A stretch of 64,000 nucleotides of DNA from Arachnia propionica (GCF_037055325.1 NZ_CP146373.1:558001-622000); one strand, 5' to 3'. Shown: positions 44,663-53,937, counted from the stretch's first letter. Notes: generated by a model from the sequence alone, not told the origin. Numbers and translations: made by a program.

Positions 44663-45145
44663 TCAGCCGTTGCCTGGCCGGTCGCTCCGACGGTTGTTGC
44701 GGGCGACCTCCCAGGCAGCGATGATCCTGTCGTTCAGCCCGAACATGACTGCCTTTTCCTCAGGTTCGGCGTGGTCGTGCCCCAGCAGGTGGAGCAGACC
44801 GTGGATCAGAAGGTATTCAGCCTCAGCCGCCGGTTCCCGACCGTTCTCTGCCGCCTGCCGTGCAGTCACCTGCGGGCAGAGCACGATGTCACCGAGAAGC
44901 CCGAGGGGCGGTTCCTCGTCTTCGGCGGGTTCCCGCAGCTCGTCCATCGGGAAACTCATTACGTCGGTCGGGCCGGGCAGGTCCATGAAACGCTGGTGAT
45001 ACTCAGCCATGGTGGCCTCATCCACCAGGAGGATCGACAGATCCGCCTGAGGATGGATCCGCAGGCGGCTGAGGGCGAACCGGGCCAGGGCCACCAGTCC
45101 CAGTTCGTCGGCCTGAACCCCGGATTCGTTGTTGATGTCAATCAT
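44663..45145 (-). CDS. ybeY: Endoribonuclease YbeY
   Basis: 160 residues. Metal-dependent RNase for 16S rRNA 3'-end maturation and ribosome quality control. The zinc motif HGLLHLLGHDH (H3xH5xH) is at about 117-127, with VDEATMAEYH and GPTDVMSFPMD earlier. ATG overlaps the phoH stop (ATGA). Confidence 0.95.
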   Translation of the reverse strand: MIDINNESGVQADELGLVALARFALSRLRIHPQADLSILLVDEATMAEYHQRFMDLPGPTDVMSFPMDELREPAEDEEPPLGLLGDIVLCPQVTARQAAENGREPAAEAEYLLIHGLLHLLGHDHAEPEEKAVMFGLNDRIIAAWEVARNNRRSDRPGNG

Positions 45146-46125
45146 CTGCCGCCCCTGCCCTGTTGGATGCTGTCATAGGAATCGTAGGCGGCGACGATTC
45201 TGCCGACCAGTCTGTGACGCACCACGTCACGGGCGGTCAGGGTGCAGAAGGCGATGTCCTCGACGCCATCGAGAATCTGGGTGACCTGTCGCAACCCGCT
45301 GCGCACCCCACCGGGAAGGTCGATCTGGGTGATGTCACCGGTCACCACCACCTTGGATCCGAACCCGAGCCGGGTGAGGAACATCTTCATCTGCTCCGAG
45401 GAGGTGTTCTGGGCCTCGTCCAGGATGATGAAGGCGTCGTTGAGGGTGCGGCCGCGCATGTAGGCCAGGGGCGCCACCTCAATGGTGCCGGAGGTCAGGA
45501 GCTTCGGCACCGAGTCGGCCTCAACCATGTCGTGCAACGCGTCGTAGAGGGGGCGCAGATAGGGATCGATCTTGTCGTTCAGGGTGCCCGGCAGGAATCC
45601 CAGCCGCTCCCCCGCCTCGATCGCGGGGCGGGTCAGGATGATGCGGCTCACCTGTTTGGACTGCAGGGCCTGCACCGCCTTCGCCATGGCCAGGTAGGTC
45701 TTTCCGGTGCCCGCCGGACCGATGCCGAAAACCACCGTGTGCCGATCGATAGCGTCCACGTAGCGTTTCTGGTTGAGGGTCTTGGGCCGCACGGTCCTGC
45801 CGCGAGCGGAGATGATGTCGGCGGTGAGGATCTCGGAAGGTTTCAGGTCCTCGACAGCCAGGTTGATCACCCGCTCCACGGTTTCCTCGCTCAACCCCTG
45901 GCCGGTACGGATTATGGTGATGAGTTCCGTCAGGATCTCGACGGCGGAGGCCACGTCCTCCGGTTCCCCGGTCACCGTCACCTGGCTGCCACGAACGTGG
46001 ATGTCCGCGGCGAGCCGATCCTCCAAAACCCGCAGGAAGGCGTCCCGGGGACCGAGCAGCGTCACCATATCGATGGAGGCCGGAACCGTGACAACCCGGC
46101 TTGCCCGCTGAACTTCGTCTCCCAC
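45142..46125 (-). CDS. PhoH-family ATPase
   Basis: 327 residues from GTG 46125, which has AAAGGGAA upstream; ATG 46161 is an alternative. PhoH-like ATPase/RNA-linked helper often found with YbeY. N-terminal KH-like part ([20 protein letters not shown]), then Walker [15 protein letters not shown], Walker [21 protein letters not shown], and the sensor [11 protein letters not shown]. First gene of the operon phoH-ybeY-CBS-era. Confidence 0.93.
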   Translation of the reverse strand: MGDEVQRASRVVTVPASIDMVTLLGPRDAFLRVLEDRLAADIHVRGSQVTVTGEPEDVASAVEILTELITIIRTGQGLSEETVERVINLAVEDLKPSEILTADIISARGRTVRPKTLNQKRYVDAIDRHTVVFGIGPAGTGKTYLAMAKAVQALQSKQVSRIILTRPAIEAGERLGFLPGTLNDKIDPYLRPLYDALHDMVEADSVPKLLTSGTIEVAPLAYMRGRTLNDAFIILDEAQNTSSEQMKMFLTRLGFGSKVVVTGDITQIDLPGGVRSGLRQVTQILDGVEDIAFCTLTARDVVRHRLVGRIVAAYDSYDSIQQGRGGR

Positions 46126-46221
46126 AAGTTCCCTTTCACGACCCGGACGACCCGGGCTCATGGTGATCCAGCTTAGATGCTACGGACGGAAACCGAACGA
46201 CCAGGTCCAGTTGACCCCGGT

Positions 46222-47226
46222 TCACCCGGCTTGAAATGCCGACCAGGCCGCTTTCAGTACATCGGCCGCCACCTGGAGGCCTTCGATGCGTCCGAGTTCG
46301 GTGTCCTCGTGCTCGATGTTGAGGCACATGTCAGGATCCACGTCGTGAAGGGCCCGTATGAAATCGGCCCAGTAGGCCACGTCATGTCCCTTGCCCAGCG
46401 CGACGAAGTCCCACGATGAATCTTTCGGCCATTCGTTGACCCATTCATCGCCGCCAAGATTGACGCGTGGTTCGTCCGAAGACAACCGGCGGAAACCATT
46501 GTCCAGGACGCCATTCAACCTGGCGTTCTCGACATTGATCCGAACGTCCTTCGCTGCGGCGTGGAGGATCAGTGGCCCGAGTTCACGAACCACAGCAATC
46601 GGATCGGCCTGCTGCCAGAACAGGTGCGAGGCATCCATCTCGACACCAATGTTCGTTGCACCGGTCAACTCCACCAGCTTGCGAATGTCGCGAGCATTGA
46701 ACACCAGGTTCTGGGGGTGCAGCTCAAGCGCCACCTTGACCCCATGATCCCCGGCGAGCTGGTCGATCTCGCTCCAGAACCTCGTGGCGATCTCCCACTG
46801 ATAGTCGAGCACGTCGAGCGCAGCCGAGTTCCAAGCGTTGACGATCCAGTTCGGATGCAGGGTTCCGGGCTCGCCACCGGGCAACCCGGACATGGTCACC
46901 ACTCGTTTCTGCCCGAGCGCGGCCGCCGCGCGAATGGAACGGCGGACATCCTCGGCGTGCTTCTCCCCGATGACAGGGTTGGGATGGAGAGGATTGCCGT
47001 TGCAGTTGAGGCCCGCGATCTCCACACCGGTGCCGTCGAAGCGCGCCAGATAGACCTTCGCCGCCGCCGGGTCGGTGATGATCTCGTCGATCTCGGGAAT
47101 GTGCACCGGGGGCAGGAAACCACCTGAGTTGATCTCAATGCCATTCAACCCGAGGTCGGCGATCACCTTGATCGCGTCCTCCAGTGGGCGGTCGTGCAGA
47201 ATCGCGTTGTAGACGCCGAGTTTCAC
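46222..47226 (-). CDS. Sugar phosphate isomerase/epimerase family TIM-barrel protein
   Basis: 334 residues. Xylose-isomerase-like (AP endonuclease 2 fold) barrel: LGVYNAILHDRPLEDAIKV, GLNGIEINSGGF, VALELHPQNLVF, VGVEMDASHLFW-type metal loop (GVEMDASHLFW), and NIEHEDTELGR. Acts on a sugar, inosose or sugar acid; the exact reaction cannot be read. Overlaps the oxidoreductase gene upstream by 4 bases, and the pair is probably controlled by the divergent LacI regulator. Confidence 0.87.
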   Translation of the reverse strand: MKLGVYNAILHDRPLEDAIKVIADLGLNGIEINSGGFLPPVHIPEIDEIITDPAAAKVYLARFDGTGVEIAGLNCNGNPLHPNPVIGEKHAEDVRRSIRAAAALGQKRVVTMSGLPGGEPGTLHPNWIVNAWNSAALDVLDYQWEIATRFWSEIDQLAGDHGVKVALELHPQNLVFNARDIRKLVELTGATNIGVEMDASHLFWQQADPIAVVRELGPLILHAAAKDVRINVENARLNGVLDNGFRRLSSDEPRVNLGGDEWVNEWPKDSSWDFVALGKGHDVAYWADFIRALHDVDPDMCLNIEHEDTELGRIEGLQVAADVLKAAWSAFQAG

Positions 47227-48404
47227 AGGTTCACCTGCTTTCCGTTGCCTGCGGCCGACTGGGCGACTGCCGCAAGGATTTCCATATTGTGAACCCCCTC
47301 GTCGAAGGATGCGTTGCGAGGCAAGGACTCCTCCTCTGAGATTCCCGCGACCTCCTCCAGAAAGGCCCGTGCCTGGTAGGCGAAGCCTTCGTTCTGACCG
47401 AAACCAACACCGGAGACATCGATCGGCATACCGTCGGCCACATAGGGGTGGTCCGCCCCGAGATTCACGGTGCGATAGCCGTTTGTACCGGTTGTACCGG
47501 GGTGGTCGTCGTTGAGGTACAGACGGACCTGCGAAGGGGTGTCCTGGTGGAAGCTGGCGGCACCGTTTTCGCAGAACACCTCGAAATCAAGGCCGTTGGG
47601 ATAACCGGCCGCAACTCGGGAGACCTCGAGGCTTCCCCGAATCTCCCCGAAGAACGCGGTGAAGGTGGCGTAGTCGTCGTTCTCCACGGTCTCCTTCCGA
47701 TCGGAGATGGCAGCCAGTCCGTGCCCAACCACGGACCCCAGGGGCACGGGGCGTTCCTTGATCGCGGTGGCGAAGGCCCCTCCGGAGACGGCCGTGATCT
47801 CCCCGCAGAGGAACTCGGACAGGTAGGTCAGGTGACTGCCGAGGTCTGCGAGCGCGCCGGAGCCCATCGGGCCCTTGTAGCGCCAGCTCATCGGCGCCAT
47901 CGGGTTGCAGCCGTAGTCACACCAGTAGCGGCCCGAGAAGTGCAGCACCCTGCCGAGGGTTCCGTCCTGGATCCAGTCCCTGATCGCCGCGACACCGGGC
48001 TGGCGGCGGTAGGTGAGGCCGATGCGAACGACGGAGGAGGCCTCCCGGGCCAGGTCGGCCATCTTCCGCGCCGAAGCCAGGATGTCGGAGAGCGGTTTCT
48101 CACACAGCACGTGCTTTCCGGCCTCGATGAGCCCCCTGACCACCTCGAGGTGCAGGCTGTTCGCAATGACGACGCTGACCACCTGAATGTCGGGATCCTC
48201 GGCGATGGCCCGCCAGTCCGTGTCGCTGCGCTCATAGCCGTAGCGGCGGGCGGCCGCCCGCCCGACCTCGGCGTTCATGTCTCCGATGGAGACGTAGCGC
48301 AGGTCCGGGAGCGTGGATTCGTAGAGTGTTGGTGCGACCCGGTAGGCGGCGGCATGGGCTTTGCCCGCCATACCGGCTCCGATGACGGCGATTCCTATGG
48401 TCAT
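47223..48404 (-). CDS. Gfo/Idh/MocA family NAD(P)-dependent oxidoreductase
   Basis: 393 residues from ATG 48404 (GAGGAGG upstream); the longer frame to 48695 runs through the LacI operator and the divergent gene. Rossmann motif IAVIGAGMAGKAHAAAY, then VVSVVIANSLHLEVVRGLIEAG and the signature HVLCEKPLSDI (catalytic Lys in EKP). The C-terminal part has DLGSHLTYL. Oxidises a sugar, inositol or sugar acid. Coupled with the isomerase gene, suggesting a two-step catabolic conversion. Confidence 0.92.
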   Translation of the reverse strand: MTIGIAVIGAGMAGKAHAAAYRVAPTLYESTLPDLRYVSIGDMNAEVGRAAARRYGYERSDTDWRAIAEDPDIQVVSVVIANSLHLEVVRGLIEAGKHVLCEKPLSDILASARKMADLAREASSVVRIGLTYRRQPGVAAIRDWIQDGTLGRVLHFSGRYWCDYGCNPMAPMSWRYKGPMGSGALADLGSHLTYLSEFLCGEITAVSGGAFATAIKERPVPLGSVVGHGLAAISDRKETVENDDYATFTAFFGEIRGSLEVSRVAAGYPNGLDFEVFCENGAASFHQDTPSQVRLYLNDDHPGTTGTNGYRTVNLGADHPYVADGMPIDVSGVGFGQNEGFAYQARAFLEEVAGISEEESLPRNASFDEGVHNMEILAAVAQSAAGNGKQVNL

Positions 48405-48424
48405 GCATCCTCCTCGATCCTTAT

Positions 48425-48438
48425 TTGGAGCGCTCCAA
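48425..48438. promoter_or_regulatory. LacI-family operator
   Basis: TTGGAGCGCTCCAA, a perfect 14-bp palindrome with the CG centre typical of LacI-family sites, lies 20 bases before the oxidoreductase start and 55 bases before the lacI-type start. It can serve both divergent promoters. A shorter palindrome AAGCGCTT at 48462-48469 may be a second, weaker site. Confidence 0.8.
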
Positions 48439-48493
48439 GTGTTTTCACTGTAGAATCCGGCAAGCGCTTCGTCAACACTTGGATAGGAGAAAG

Positions 48494-49549
48494 ATGACTC
48501 CGCCATCGTCCACGCCCAGACCGACCATCTACGACGTGGCGCGTGAGGCCGGGGTCTCGAAGTCGCTGGTCTCCCTGGTACTGAATGACTCCCCTCTGGT
48601 GGCCGAGTCGAAACGGGAAGCGGTCCGGGATGCGATCCGGAAACTTGGTTACCGGCGCAGCCAGGCGGCTTCCTCCCTAGCGAGCAATCGGACACGGACC
48701 ATTGGCCTGGTAATCGATGATTTCCGCAACCCGTGGTTCGTCGAGCTGTTGAACGGTCTGCGCACCACGATGGGTCCGCACGGCTTCCATGTCGCGGTCA
48801 GGGAACACTTCGCACTGAAAGGCACCATCATGAATGCCATCGACGGGTTTCGTGATACCCAGGTCGATGCCTTGGTTGTGGCGGCGGAGCCGGGACAGGA
48901 CTTCGAGAGCCTGGGTATTCCCACAGTGTTGGAGGGCACGCGGCGCAACACCATCGAGGGGGCCGATCTGATCAGCAGCGATCAGGTCCAGGGAGTGAAT
49001 CTCCTGATGGAGCACCTGTGTTCCCTGGGACACGAACGTATCGGCCACGTCACCGGCGCCGGCGGATCCGCCGACATCCGCCGCAAAGCGTATTCGGACT
49101 TCATGAAGTCGGCGGGCTTGGATCCCCTGGTGGAAGGGTTCGCAAACCCAACCAACGAGGAAGGAGGGTATCTGGGAACGGTGGAGTTGTTGCGGAAGTC
49201 CCCTGGGCTGACTGCAGTCTTTGCGGCCAACGACACCATGGCTCTGGGAGCACGCGCTGCGCTGCGCGAAATCGGATATGAGGTACCGGGTGATGTGTCA
49301 CTGGTCGGCTTCGACAACTCACAGCTCGCCCAGAGTCGTTTCCTGGACCTCACCACCGTGGACAATCATGCCTTCGACATCGGCATGGCCTGCGCCGAGG
49401 CGTTGTTGCGCCGGATCACTGACCCCGGCGCATCCCCCAGACAGATCACCATTCCGACCGGTCTTGTGATCCGCACCTCGTCAGCAACCCCAGGACGTGG
49501 CAGGCCGGAGAACCAAGCCGCGGACGCACGGGATTCCGTGAAGCAATGA
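48494..49549 (+). CDS. LacI-family transcriptional regulator
   Basis: 351 residues from ATG 48494 (AGGAG upstream); the longer frame from 48425 overlaps the operator. N-terminal LacI helix-turn-helix PTIYDVAREAGVSKSLVSLV and hinge QAASSLASNRTRTIG, then a periplasmic-binding-like sensor domain (GLVIDDFRNPWFVELLNGL, AVFAANDTMALGARAAL, VSLVGFDNSQLAQ). Probably represses its own gene and the divergent oxidoreductase-isomerase pair until a sugar-like inducer appears. Confidence 0.92.
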   Translation: MTPPSSTPRPTIYDVAREAGVSKSLVSLVLNDSPLVAESKREAVRDAIRKLGYRRSQAASSLASNRTRTIGLVIDDFRNPWFVELLNGLRTTMGPHGFHVAVREHFALKGTIMNAIDGFRDTQVDALVVAAEPGQDFESLGIPTVLEGTRRNTIEGADLISSDQVQGVNLLMEHLCSLGHERIGHVTGAGGSADIRRKAYSDFMKSAGLDPLVEGFANPTNEEGGYLGTVELLRKSPGLTAVFAANDTMALGARAALREIGYEVPGDVSLVGFDNSQLAQSRFLDLTTVDNHAFDIGMACAEALLRRITDPGASPRQITIPTGLVIRTSSATPGRGRPENQAADARDSVKQ

Positions 49550-49606
49550 ACAGCAGGGATCCCGAGGCCATCCCGAGGCCGAAATAACGACCGTGACCGT
49601 TCCCGA

Positions 49607-50038
49607 TCAGAAATCGTCGTCCTCGTCCTGATCGTCGCGGATGATGTGCATGGCGGCCTCCTCAGCACTCGCCGCCCCGCCGGAGAATCCGACATCCACA
49701 CCGAGGGTGTCCTCGCCGCCGGATCCCTGTACCCGCATCAATCGCCCCGCACGTTCCCGCCCAACCTGACGTTCCTCCCCGTCCGGGTTCCAGGGCGCGT
49801 CGTCATGGACAACTTCTGATTCTTCCTGGCGGATGCGCTGCTCGATGGTCTCCCCTTGGTGCATCTCTGCGAACGTGTTTCCAAATCCTTGGCCCACCGA
49901 CCACCGTTCGGGGGTGGTGTAGCCCTCATCGAGCACATCGTCCACGCCGCGGTTGATCAGGGAGTCCCCCTCCTGCAACTGGTCGAGCTGCTCGGCTTCC
50001 TCGGGAACCTGGATGTTGAAGTCGACGATGTCTTCCAT
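49607..50038 (-). CDS. DUF5709 domain protein
   Basis: 143 residues, very acidic and hydrophilic, no membrane segment. The DUF5709 signature is visible: LQEGDSLINRGVDDVLDEGY, PPERW-like TTPERWSVGQGFGNT, and RIRQEESEV, with a tail rich in Asp/Glu (RDDQDEDDDF). Family known only from actinobacteria; function unknown. Divergent from the queuosine-precursor transporter gene across 81 bases. Confidence 0.85.
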   Translation of the reverse strand: MEDIVDFNIQVPEEAEQLDQLQEGDSLINRGVDDVLDEGYTTPERWSVGQGFGNTFAEMHQGETIEQRIRQEESEVVHDDAPWNPDGEERQVGRERAGRLMRVQGSGGEDTLGVDVGFSGGAASAEEAAMHIIRDDQDEDDDF

Positions 50039-50119
50039 GAATCAATACTGCCACTACTACGCCTTCAAGACGTACACCACGCTTGAATTGTTCCCCCGGG
50101 AACGACGTAAAATTCCACG

Positions 50120-50809
50120 GTGACCCAGCCGGATACCTTCTCCCGCGCCCGCGGCAACTACGACCTGGTGGTGACGTTGTTCGTCGCACTGCTGCTGATC
50201 TCCAACGTAGCCGCCACCAAGCTGATCGCGTTTGGCCCCGAGTGGTCGCCGTTCGGGCTGCCGGTCCTACCGATCATCACCGACGGCGGCGCACTGCTGT
50301 TCCCGCTCACCTACGTTCTGGGCGACGTCCTGGCGGAGGTGTTCGGGATGCGAGGGGCCCGGCGCGCCATCCTCCTGGGTTTCGGGATCTCGCTGCTCGC
50401 GTCACTCACCTTCCTGGCCGTCGGCGCCGCCCCGGCGGCCCCCGGCTACGAGAACCAAGAAGCATTCGTCGCGGTCCTCGGCTTCGTTCCGCGCATCGTC
50501 GCCGCTTCCCTCGCCGGTTACCTGGTCGGGCAGTTCCTCAACGCCTGGGTGCTCGTGAAACTGAAGCAGTGGCGAGAGGGAAAGGGCATGTGGAAACGCC
50601 TGCTGGGCTCCACAGTGGTGGGTGAAGCTGCCGACACCACCATCTTTTGCCTGATCGCCTTCGGCGGGCAGATCGACGGCGGCACGATGCTGAACTACAT
50701 CGTCGTCGGCTACCTGTTCAAGGTCAGTGTGGAGGCCGTTCTGCTGCCGGTCACCTACCGGGTGATCAGTCTGGTGCGCAGTCGCGAGCCCGAACTCATC
50801 AAGATTTGA
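50120..50809 (+). CDS. yhhQ: Queuosine precursor transporter, YhhQ family
   Basis: 229 residues; GTG start at 50120. About six membrane helices; VUT/YhhQ signature segments LLLISNVAATKLI, TDGGALLFPLTYVLGDVLAEVFG, RIVAASLAGYLVGQFLNAWVLV and GEAADTTIFCLIAF. Imports preQ0, preQ1 or queuine, the substrates inserted by Tgt, which is encoded 0.9 kb away. No synthesis genes are in the window, consistent with salvage. A 14-base palindrome GTTCCCCCGGGAAC (50090-50103) lies in its leader. Confidence 0.9.
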   Translation: MTQPDTFSRARGNYDLVVTLFVALLLISNVAATKLIAFGPEWSPFGLPVLPIITDGGALLFPLTYVLGDVLAEVFGMRGARRAILLGFGISLLASLTFLAVGAAPAAPGYENQEAFVAVLGFVPRIVAASLAGYLVGQFLNAWVLVKLKQWREGKGMWKRLLGSTVVGEAADTTIFCLIAFGGQIDGGTMLNYIVVGYLFKVSVEAVLLPVTYRVISLVRSREPELIKI

Positions 50810-50818
50810 GGAACCACC

Positions 50819-51718
50819 TCATCTCAGGACCTCGAGTTGCCGGAACTGCTCAGACCGGGCGCACAGATGTTCGATAGCACCCGGCTGAGCCCGTTCCAAC
50901 GATCGCCGGACACGGTCCTGACATTCTCGGGGTTGCTCCTCCAAGGCTGCAACAAAACCGGGAATCAGCCTCATTCTTTCCCTGGAGGAGAGGAACAGAT
51001 CGATCAGTCTGCGGATCCCACGCCAGTTCGGGCCATGGTCCAGTTCGAGGACCGCCAGGAGTGGACCATAGTCGGCAGGTTTCTGATCCAGCGCCCACCG
51101 CAGCAGTTGAAAATCACCGTCCTGCCGGAACAGCTCCACGGCCCATCTCCATTCCTCGAGCCAGCCCGTGGGAACCGGATCCAGGCAGACCTCCGTGATC
51201 TCACCGCCCAACGCAACGAACACCGTCTCCCAGTACTGACTCTCGTGGGACCAGAGACGCATCGTGTCAAGCACCAGTTCCCTCTGTTGCGATCGCCATT
51301 CCCCGGCCCATGTCGTGAACTCCCGACAGGCCAGATCGTCATAGGTCAGTCGTTCCAGGGCATCGGAAATATTCGGGTGATTCCCGTTGATTTCCAACCA
51401 CTCAGGTAGCACCCGGGCCGCGACTCTTCCGAAATCGGCGGCAGGATACGTCGCCAGGTGTGAATAGATGGCTTCGTAGATTTCATAGTGTTCGATGGGA
51501 TGAACCGCCAACAACAGACTTCGGATGGCGGCCGGCCCCTCTTTCCCGCTCAAGGAATCGACGATCTCGCACAGGCGCTGGTGTCCGGCCAGTTCCTCCG
51601 CCTCCTCCTCGGGGGATCTCGGTGGATCATCGTCCTGCGTGATCTTCCTGGCAAGTGCGATCAGCTCATCCTGCCAAGGTGGAGCAGCCCCAAACTCGTC
51701 CTCGGTGCACATGATCAC
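50819..51718 (-). CDS. Uncharacterised 299-residue protein translationally coupled to tgt
   Basis: Starts at GTG 51718, overlapping the tgt stop by 4 bases (GTGA); ATG 51712 is an alternative. I recognise no domain. The protein is soluble, mostly helical, Trp- and Arg-rich, with a regular pattern (LEEWRWAVELFRQDGDFQLL, RRLIDLFLSSRERMRLIPGF) that recalls HEAT/TPR-like helical repeats. It ends 9 bases from the convergent transporter gene. Linkage to tgt suggests a role in tRNA modification or an unrelated passenger gene; the sequence does not decide. Confidence 0.75.
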   Translation of the reverse strand: MIMCTEDEFGAAPPWQDELIALARKITQDDDPPRSPEEEAEELAGHQRLCEIVDSLSGKEGPAAIRSLLLAVHPIEHYEIYEAIYSHLATYPAADFGRVAARVLPEWLEINGNHPNISDALERLTYDDLACREFTTWAGEWRSQQRELVLDTMRLWSHESQYWETVFVALGGEITEVCLDPVPTGWLEEWRWAVELFRQDGDFQLLRWALDQKPADYGPLLAVLELDHGPNWRGIRRLIDLFLSSRERMRLIPGFVAALEEQPRECQDRVRRSLERAQPGAIEHLCARSEQFRQLEVLR

Positions 51719-52938
51719 TGCGTTTTCCGGGCGTTGTAGCGTCCCATGAACTCGTTGCGGAAGAGGTCGAACTCACCTGATTCCAGGCTGGCGCGGATCT
51801 CGTCCACCAGGCGCACCGTGAAACGTTCGTTGTGGATGGTGGCGAGGGTGGAGGCCAGCATCTCCTTCGCCTTGAACAGGTGGTGGAGATAGGCACGGGT
51901 GTAATGGGTGCAGGTGTAGCAGTCACAGTCCGCCTCCAACGGTTCGAAGGCGCGGCGGTTCCTGGCGGTGGTCACGTTGTACCGCCCATCGGCGGTGTAG
52001 ATGGCAGCGTTGCGGGCCACCCTGGACGGATTGACGCAGTCGAAGGTGTCCGCCCCGAAGGCCACGGCCTCGAACAGGTCCTCTGGTTCGGAGATCCCGA
52101 GCAGGTGCCGGGGCCGATCCTCGGGAAGTTCATCGACCATCCAGCCGATGATGCGTCCCAGGTTTTCCTTCTCCAACGCCCCGCCGAGACCGAACCCATC
52201 GAACCGGAAACCATCCACTTCGAGAGCCGCCAGGTCTGCGGCCGCTTTTTTGCGCAGATCCTCGTACTGAGCGCCCTGAACAACTCCGAACAGGGCCTGG
52301 TAGGGCTTTCTGGAGCGTTCCTCCGTCAGAGTGGCATGGGCGCGCAGGCAACGGATTGCCCACCTGTGGGTGCGCGCCACAGATGCCTCCTGATAGTCGC
52401 GGGTATTCATCAGGGTGGTGAGTTCATCGAAGGCGAACATGATGTCCGCGCCGAGCTGGTGCTGGATGGTCATCGAGACCTCCGGGGTGAACCTGAGACG
52501 GCTTCCGTTGAGGTGATTGAAGAAGGTAACGCCGTCCTCGTCGACGTGCGCGCGCCGCTTCTTTCCCTCGGCGATGACATCGTCGCCGACAAGCCCCTTG
52601 GTGTCCATCGCCAGCACCTTCTTGAAACCGGCGCCGAGACTCATCACCTGGAATCCACCAGAATCCGTGAAAGTGGGGCCGGGCCAGTTCATGAAACGCC
52701 CGAGACCGCCGGCCTCATCCACCACATCAGAACCGGGTTGCAAATAGAGGTGATAGGCATTGGCCAGCAGCGCCTGGGCACCGAGATCGGCCATGATCTC
52801 CGGCAGCACCGCTTTCACGCTCGCCTTCGTTCCGACAGGTATGAAAGCCGGGGTACGGATATCGCCGTGGGGGGTGCGGATCGTGCCGGTACGTGCCCGC
52901 CCTCCGGAACACACAGCCACTTCAAAACCGAAACTCAC
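51715..52938 (-). CDS. tgt: tRNA-guanine transglycosylase
   Basis: 407 residues, slightly longer than the usual 375-390. Exchanges guanine 34 in GUN-anticodon tRNAs for preQ1/queuine. Key parts: TFTDSGGFQVMSL (general-acid Asp in DSGGFQ), QHQLGADIMFAFDE, FGVVQGAQYEDLR, GFGLGGALEKE, FDCVNPSRVARN (nucleophile Asp) and the zinc site ADCDCYTCTHYTRAYLHHLFKAKE (split after LHH). Head-to-head with the lipid-kinase-like gene across 22 bases. Confidence 0.96.
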   Translation of the reverse strand: MSFGFEVAVCSGGRARTGTIRTPHGDIRTPAFIPVGTKASVKAVLPEIMADLGAQALLANAYHLYLQPGSDVVDEAGGLGRFMNWPGPTFTDSGGFQVMSLGAGFKKVLAMDTKGLVGDDVIAEGKKRRAHVDEDGVTFFNHLNGSRLRFTPEVSMTIQHQLGADIMFAFDELTTLMNTRDYQEASVARTHRWAIRCLRAHATLTEERSRKPYQALFGVVQGAQYEDLRKKAAADLAALEVDGFRFDGFGLGGALEKENLGRIIGWMVDELPEDRPRHLLGISEPEDLFEAVAFGADTFDCVNPSRVARNAAIYTADGRYNVTTARNRRAFEPLEADCDCYTCTHYTRAYLHHLFKAKEMLASTLATIHNERFTVRLVDEIRASLESGEFDLFRNEFMGRYNARKTQ

Positions 52939-52960
52939 CGGGCAAGGTTACCGTTGGTTC

Positions 52961-53824
52961 ATGTCCTTCACCGCGCTGATCTTGAACCCGATCCATCCGG
53001 GCGCGGCGACGGCGGAACGAGAACTGGGAGCACTGGGTGAGGTCCGCACCTACGTGACAACCCCCGACTCCCCCGGACCCGAGCAAGTGGGACGGGCTTT
53101 GTCGGAGGGAGCTGGTTCCCTGGTCGTCGCGGGCGGGGACGGTACGCAACGGCTCGTCGCGGGGGCGCTCGCGGGCACCGGGATCCCCCTGGGGATCCTC
53201 GCGACTGGCACCGCGTGCGTCTATTCCAGGAATCTCGGACTTCCCCGCGGCCTGACGGGTGTTTCCCTGGCCATGACGGGCATTCCCCACTCCATGGATC
53301 TCGGATGGGCGAGCCTCGACGGCGGCCCCCCTGAGCCCTTCCTCGTGGCCACCGGCATGGGGCGGGACGCCGAGACCCTCTTTGGGGTACGGGACAATCT
53401 GAAAAAGCGGATCGGATGGCTGGCCTACCTCCGGGCCGGGCTCAGGACCATGGGACGTCCCAGGATTCCCCTGCGGGTCAACGGACAACCGATCGAGGCG
53501 TGGACCGTTCTGGCGGGCAATGTCGGGAAGGTTCCGACAGCTTCCCTCTTTCCCGGGGCACGCCCCGACGATGGAAGATTGCACGTCATGCACCTCGGGG
53601 TCGACGGCTGGCGGGACTGGTGGCCGGTTCTCTTCACAGGAGTGACCCGCTCCCGCCGCGACATCGGCAAACTGCTCCGCTGGGAGACGGCCCACGTGAC
53701 CATCGAGTCTAAGGACCCGAGGGCCGTTCATCTGGACGGTGACCTGCGCTCGGAGGCCCGTTCACTGGAGGTGTGGATCGATCCCGGTGCCCTGCTGATT
53801 CGCTGCCGGGGAAGCATAAATTGA
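52961..53824 (+). CDS. Diacylglycerol kinase-family protein
   Basis: 287 residues from ATG 52961; the open frame upstream is antisense to tgt. Catalytic-domain motifs: ILNPIHPGAATAERE, VVAGGDGTQRLVAGAL (GGDGT), IPLGILATGTACVYSRNLGL, then a beta-sandwich end with HLDGDLRSEA. Family members phosphorylate diacylglycerol, sphingoid or polyprenol lipids; the substrate is unknown. The ribosome site is poor, so the mRNA may be leaderless. Confidence 0.85.
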   Translation: MSFTALILNPIHPGAATAERELGALGEVRTYVTTPDSPGPEQVGRALSEGAGSLVVAGGDGTQRLVAGALAGTGIPLGILATGTACVYSRNLGLPRGLTGVSLAMTGIPHSMDLGWASLDGGPPEPFLVATGMGRDAETLFGVRDNLKKRIGWLAYLRAGLRTMGRPRIPLRVNGQPIEAWTVLAGNVGKVPTASLFPGARPDDGRLHVMHLGVDGWRDWWPVLFTGVTRSRRDIGKLLRWETAHVTIESKDPRAVHLDGDLRSEARSLEVWIDPGALLIRCRGSIN

Positions 53825-53840
53825 TCTCACCTCGATCAGA

Positions 53841-53873
53841 ATGCTTCCCCGGAAAGGACTTCCGGGGAAGCAT
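53841..53873. terminator. Bidirectional terminator between the lipid-kinase and rsmE genes
   Basis: A perfect 14-bp stem ATGCTTCCCCGGAA / TTCCGGGGAAGCAT with loop AGGAC sits 16 bases after one stop codon and 64 bases after the other. The right arm CCGGGGAAGCAT also occurs at 53806-53817, inside the end of the lipid-kinase gene. Confidence 0.8.
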
Positions 53874-53937
53874 GCTATCTCCGAATGCGACGGCCCGAGA
53901 TGTCGAGCGACAGTTCTCGCGATAGAGGAATGAACTC

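Noticed and set aside
50039-50119. preQ1 riboswitch before yhhQ
   Set aside because: The gap lacks the A-rich tail and pseudoknot pattern of known preQ1 classes; only a 14-base palindrome is present.
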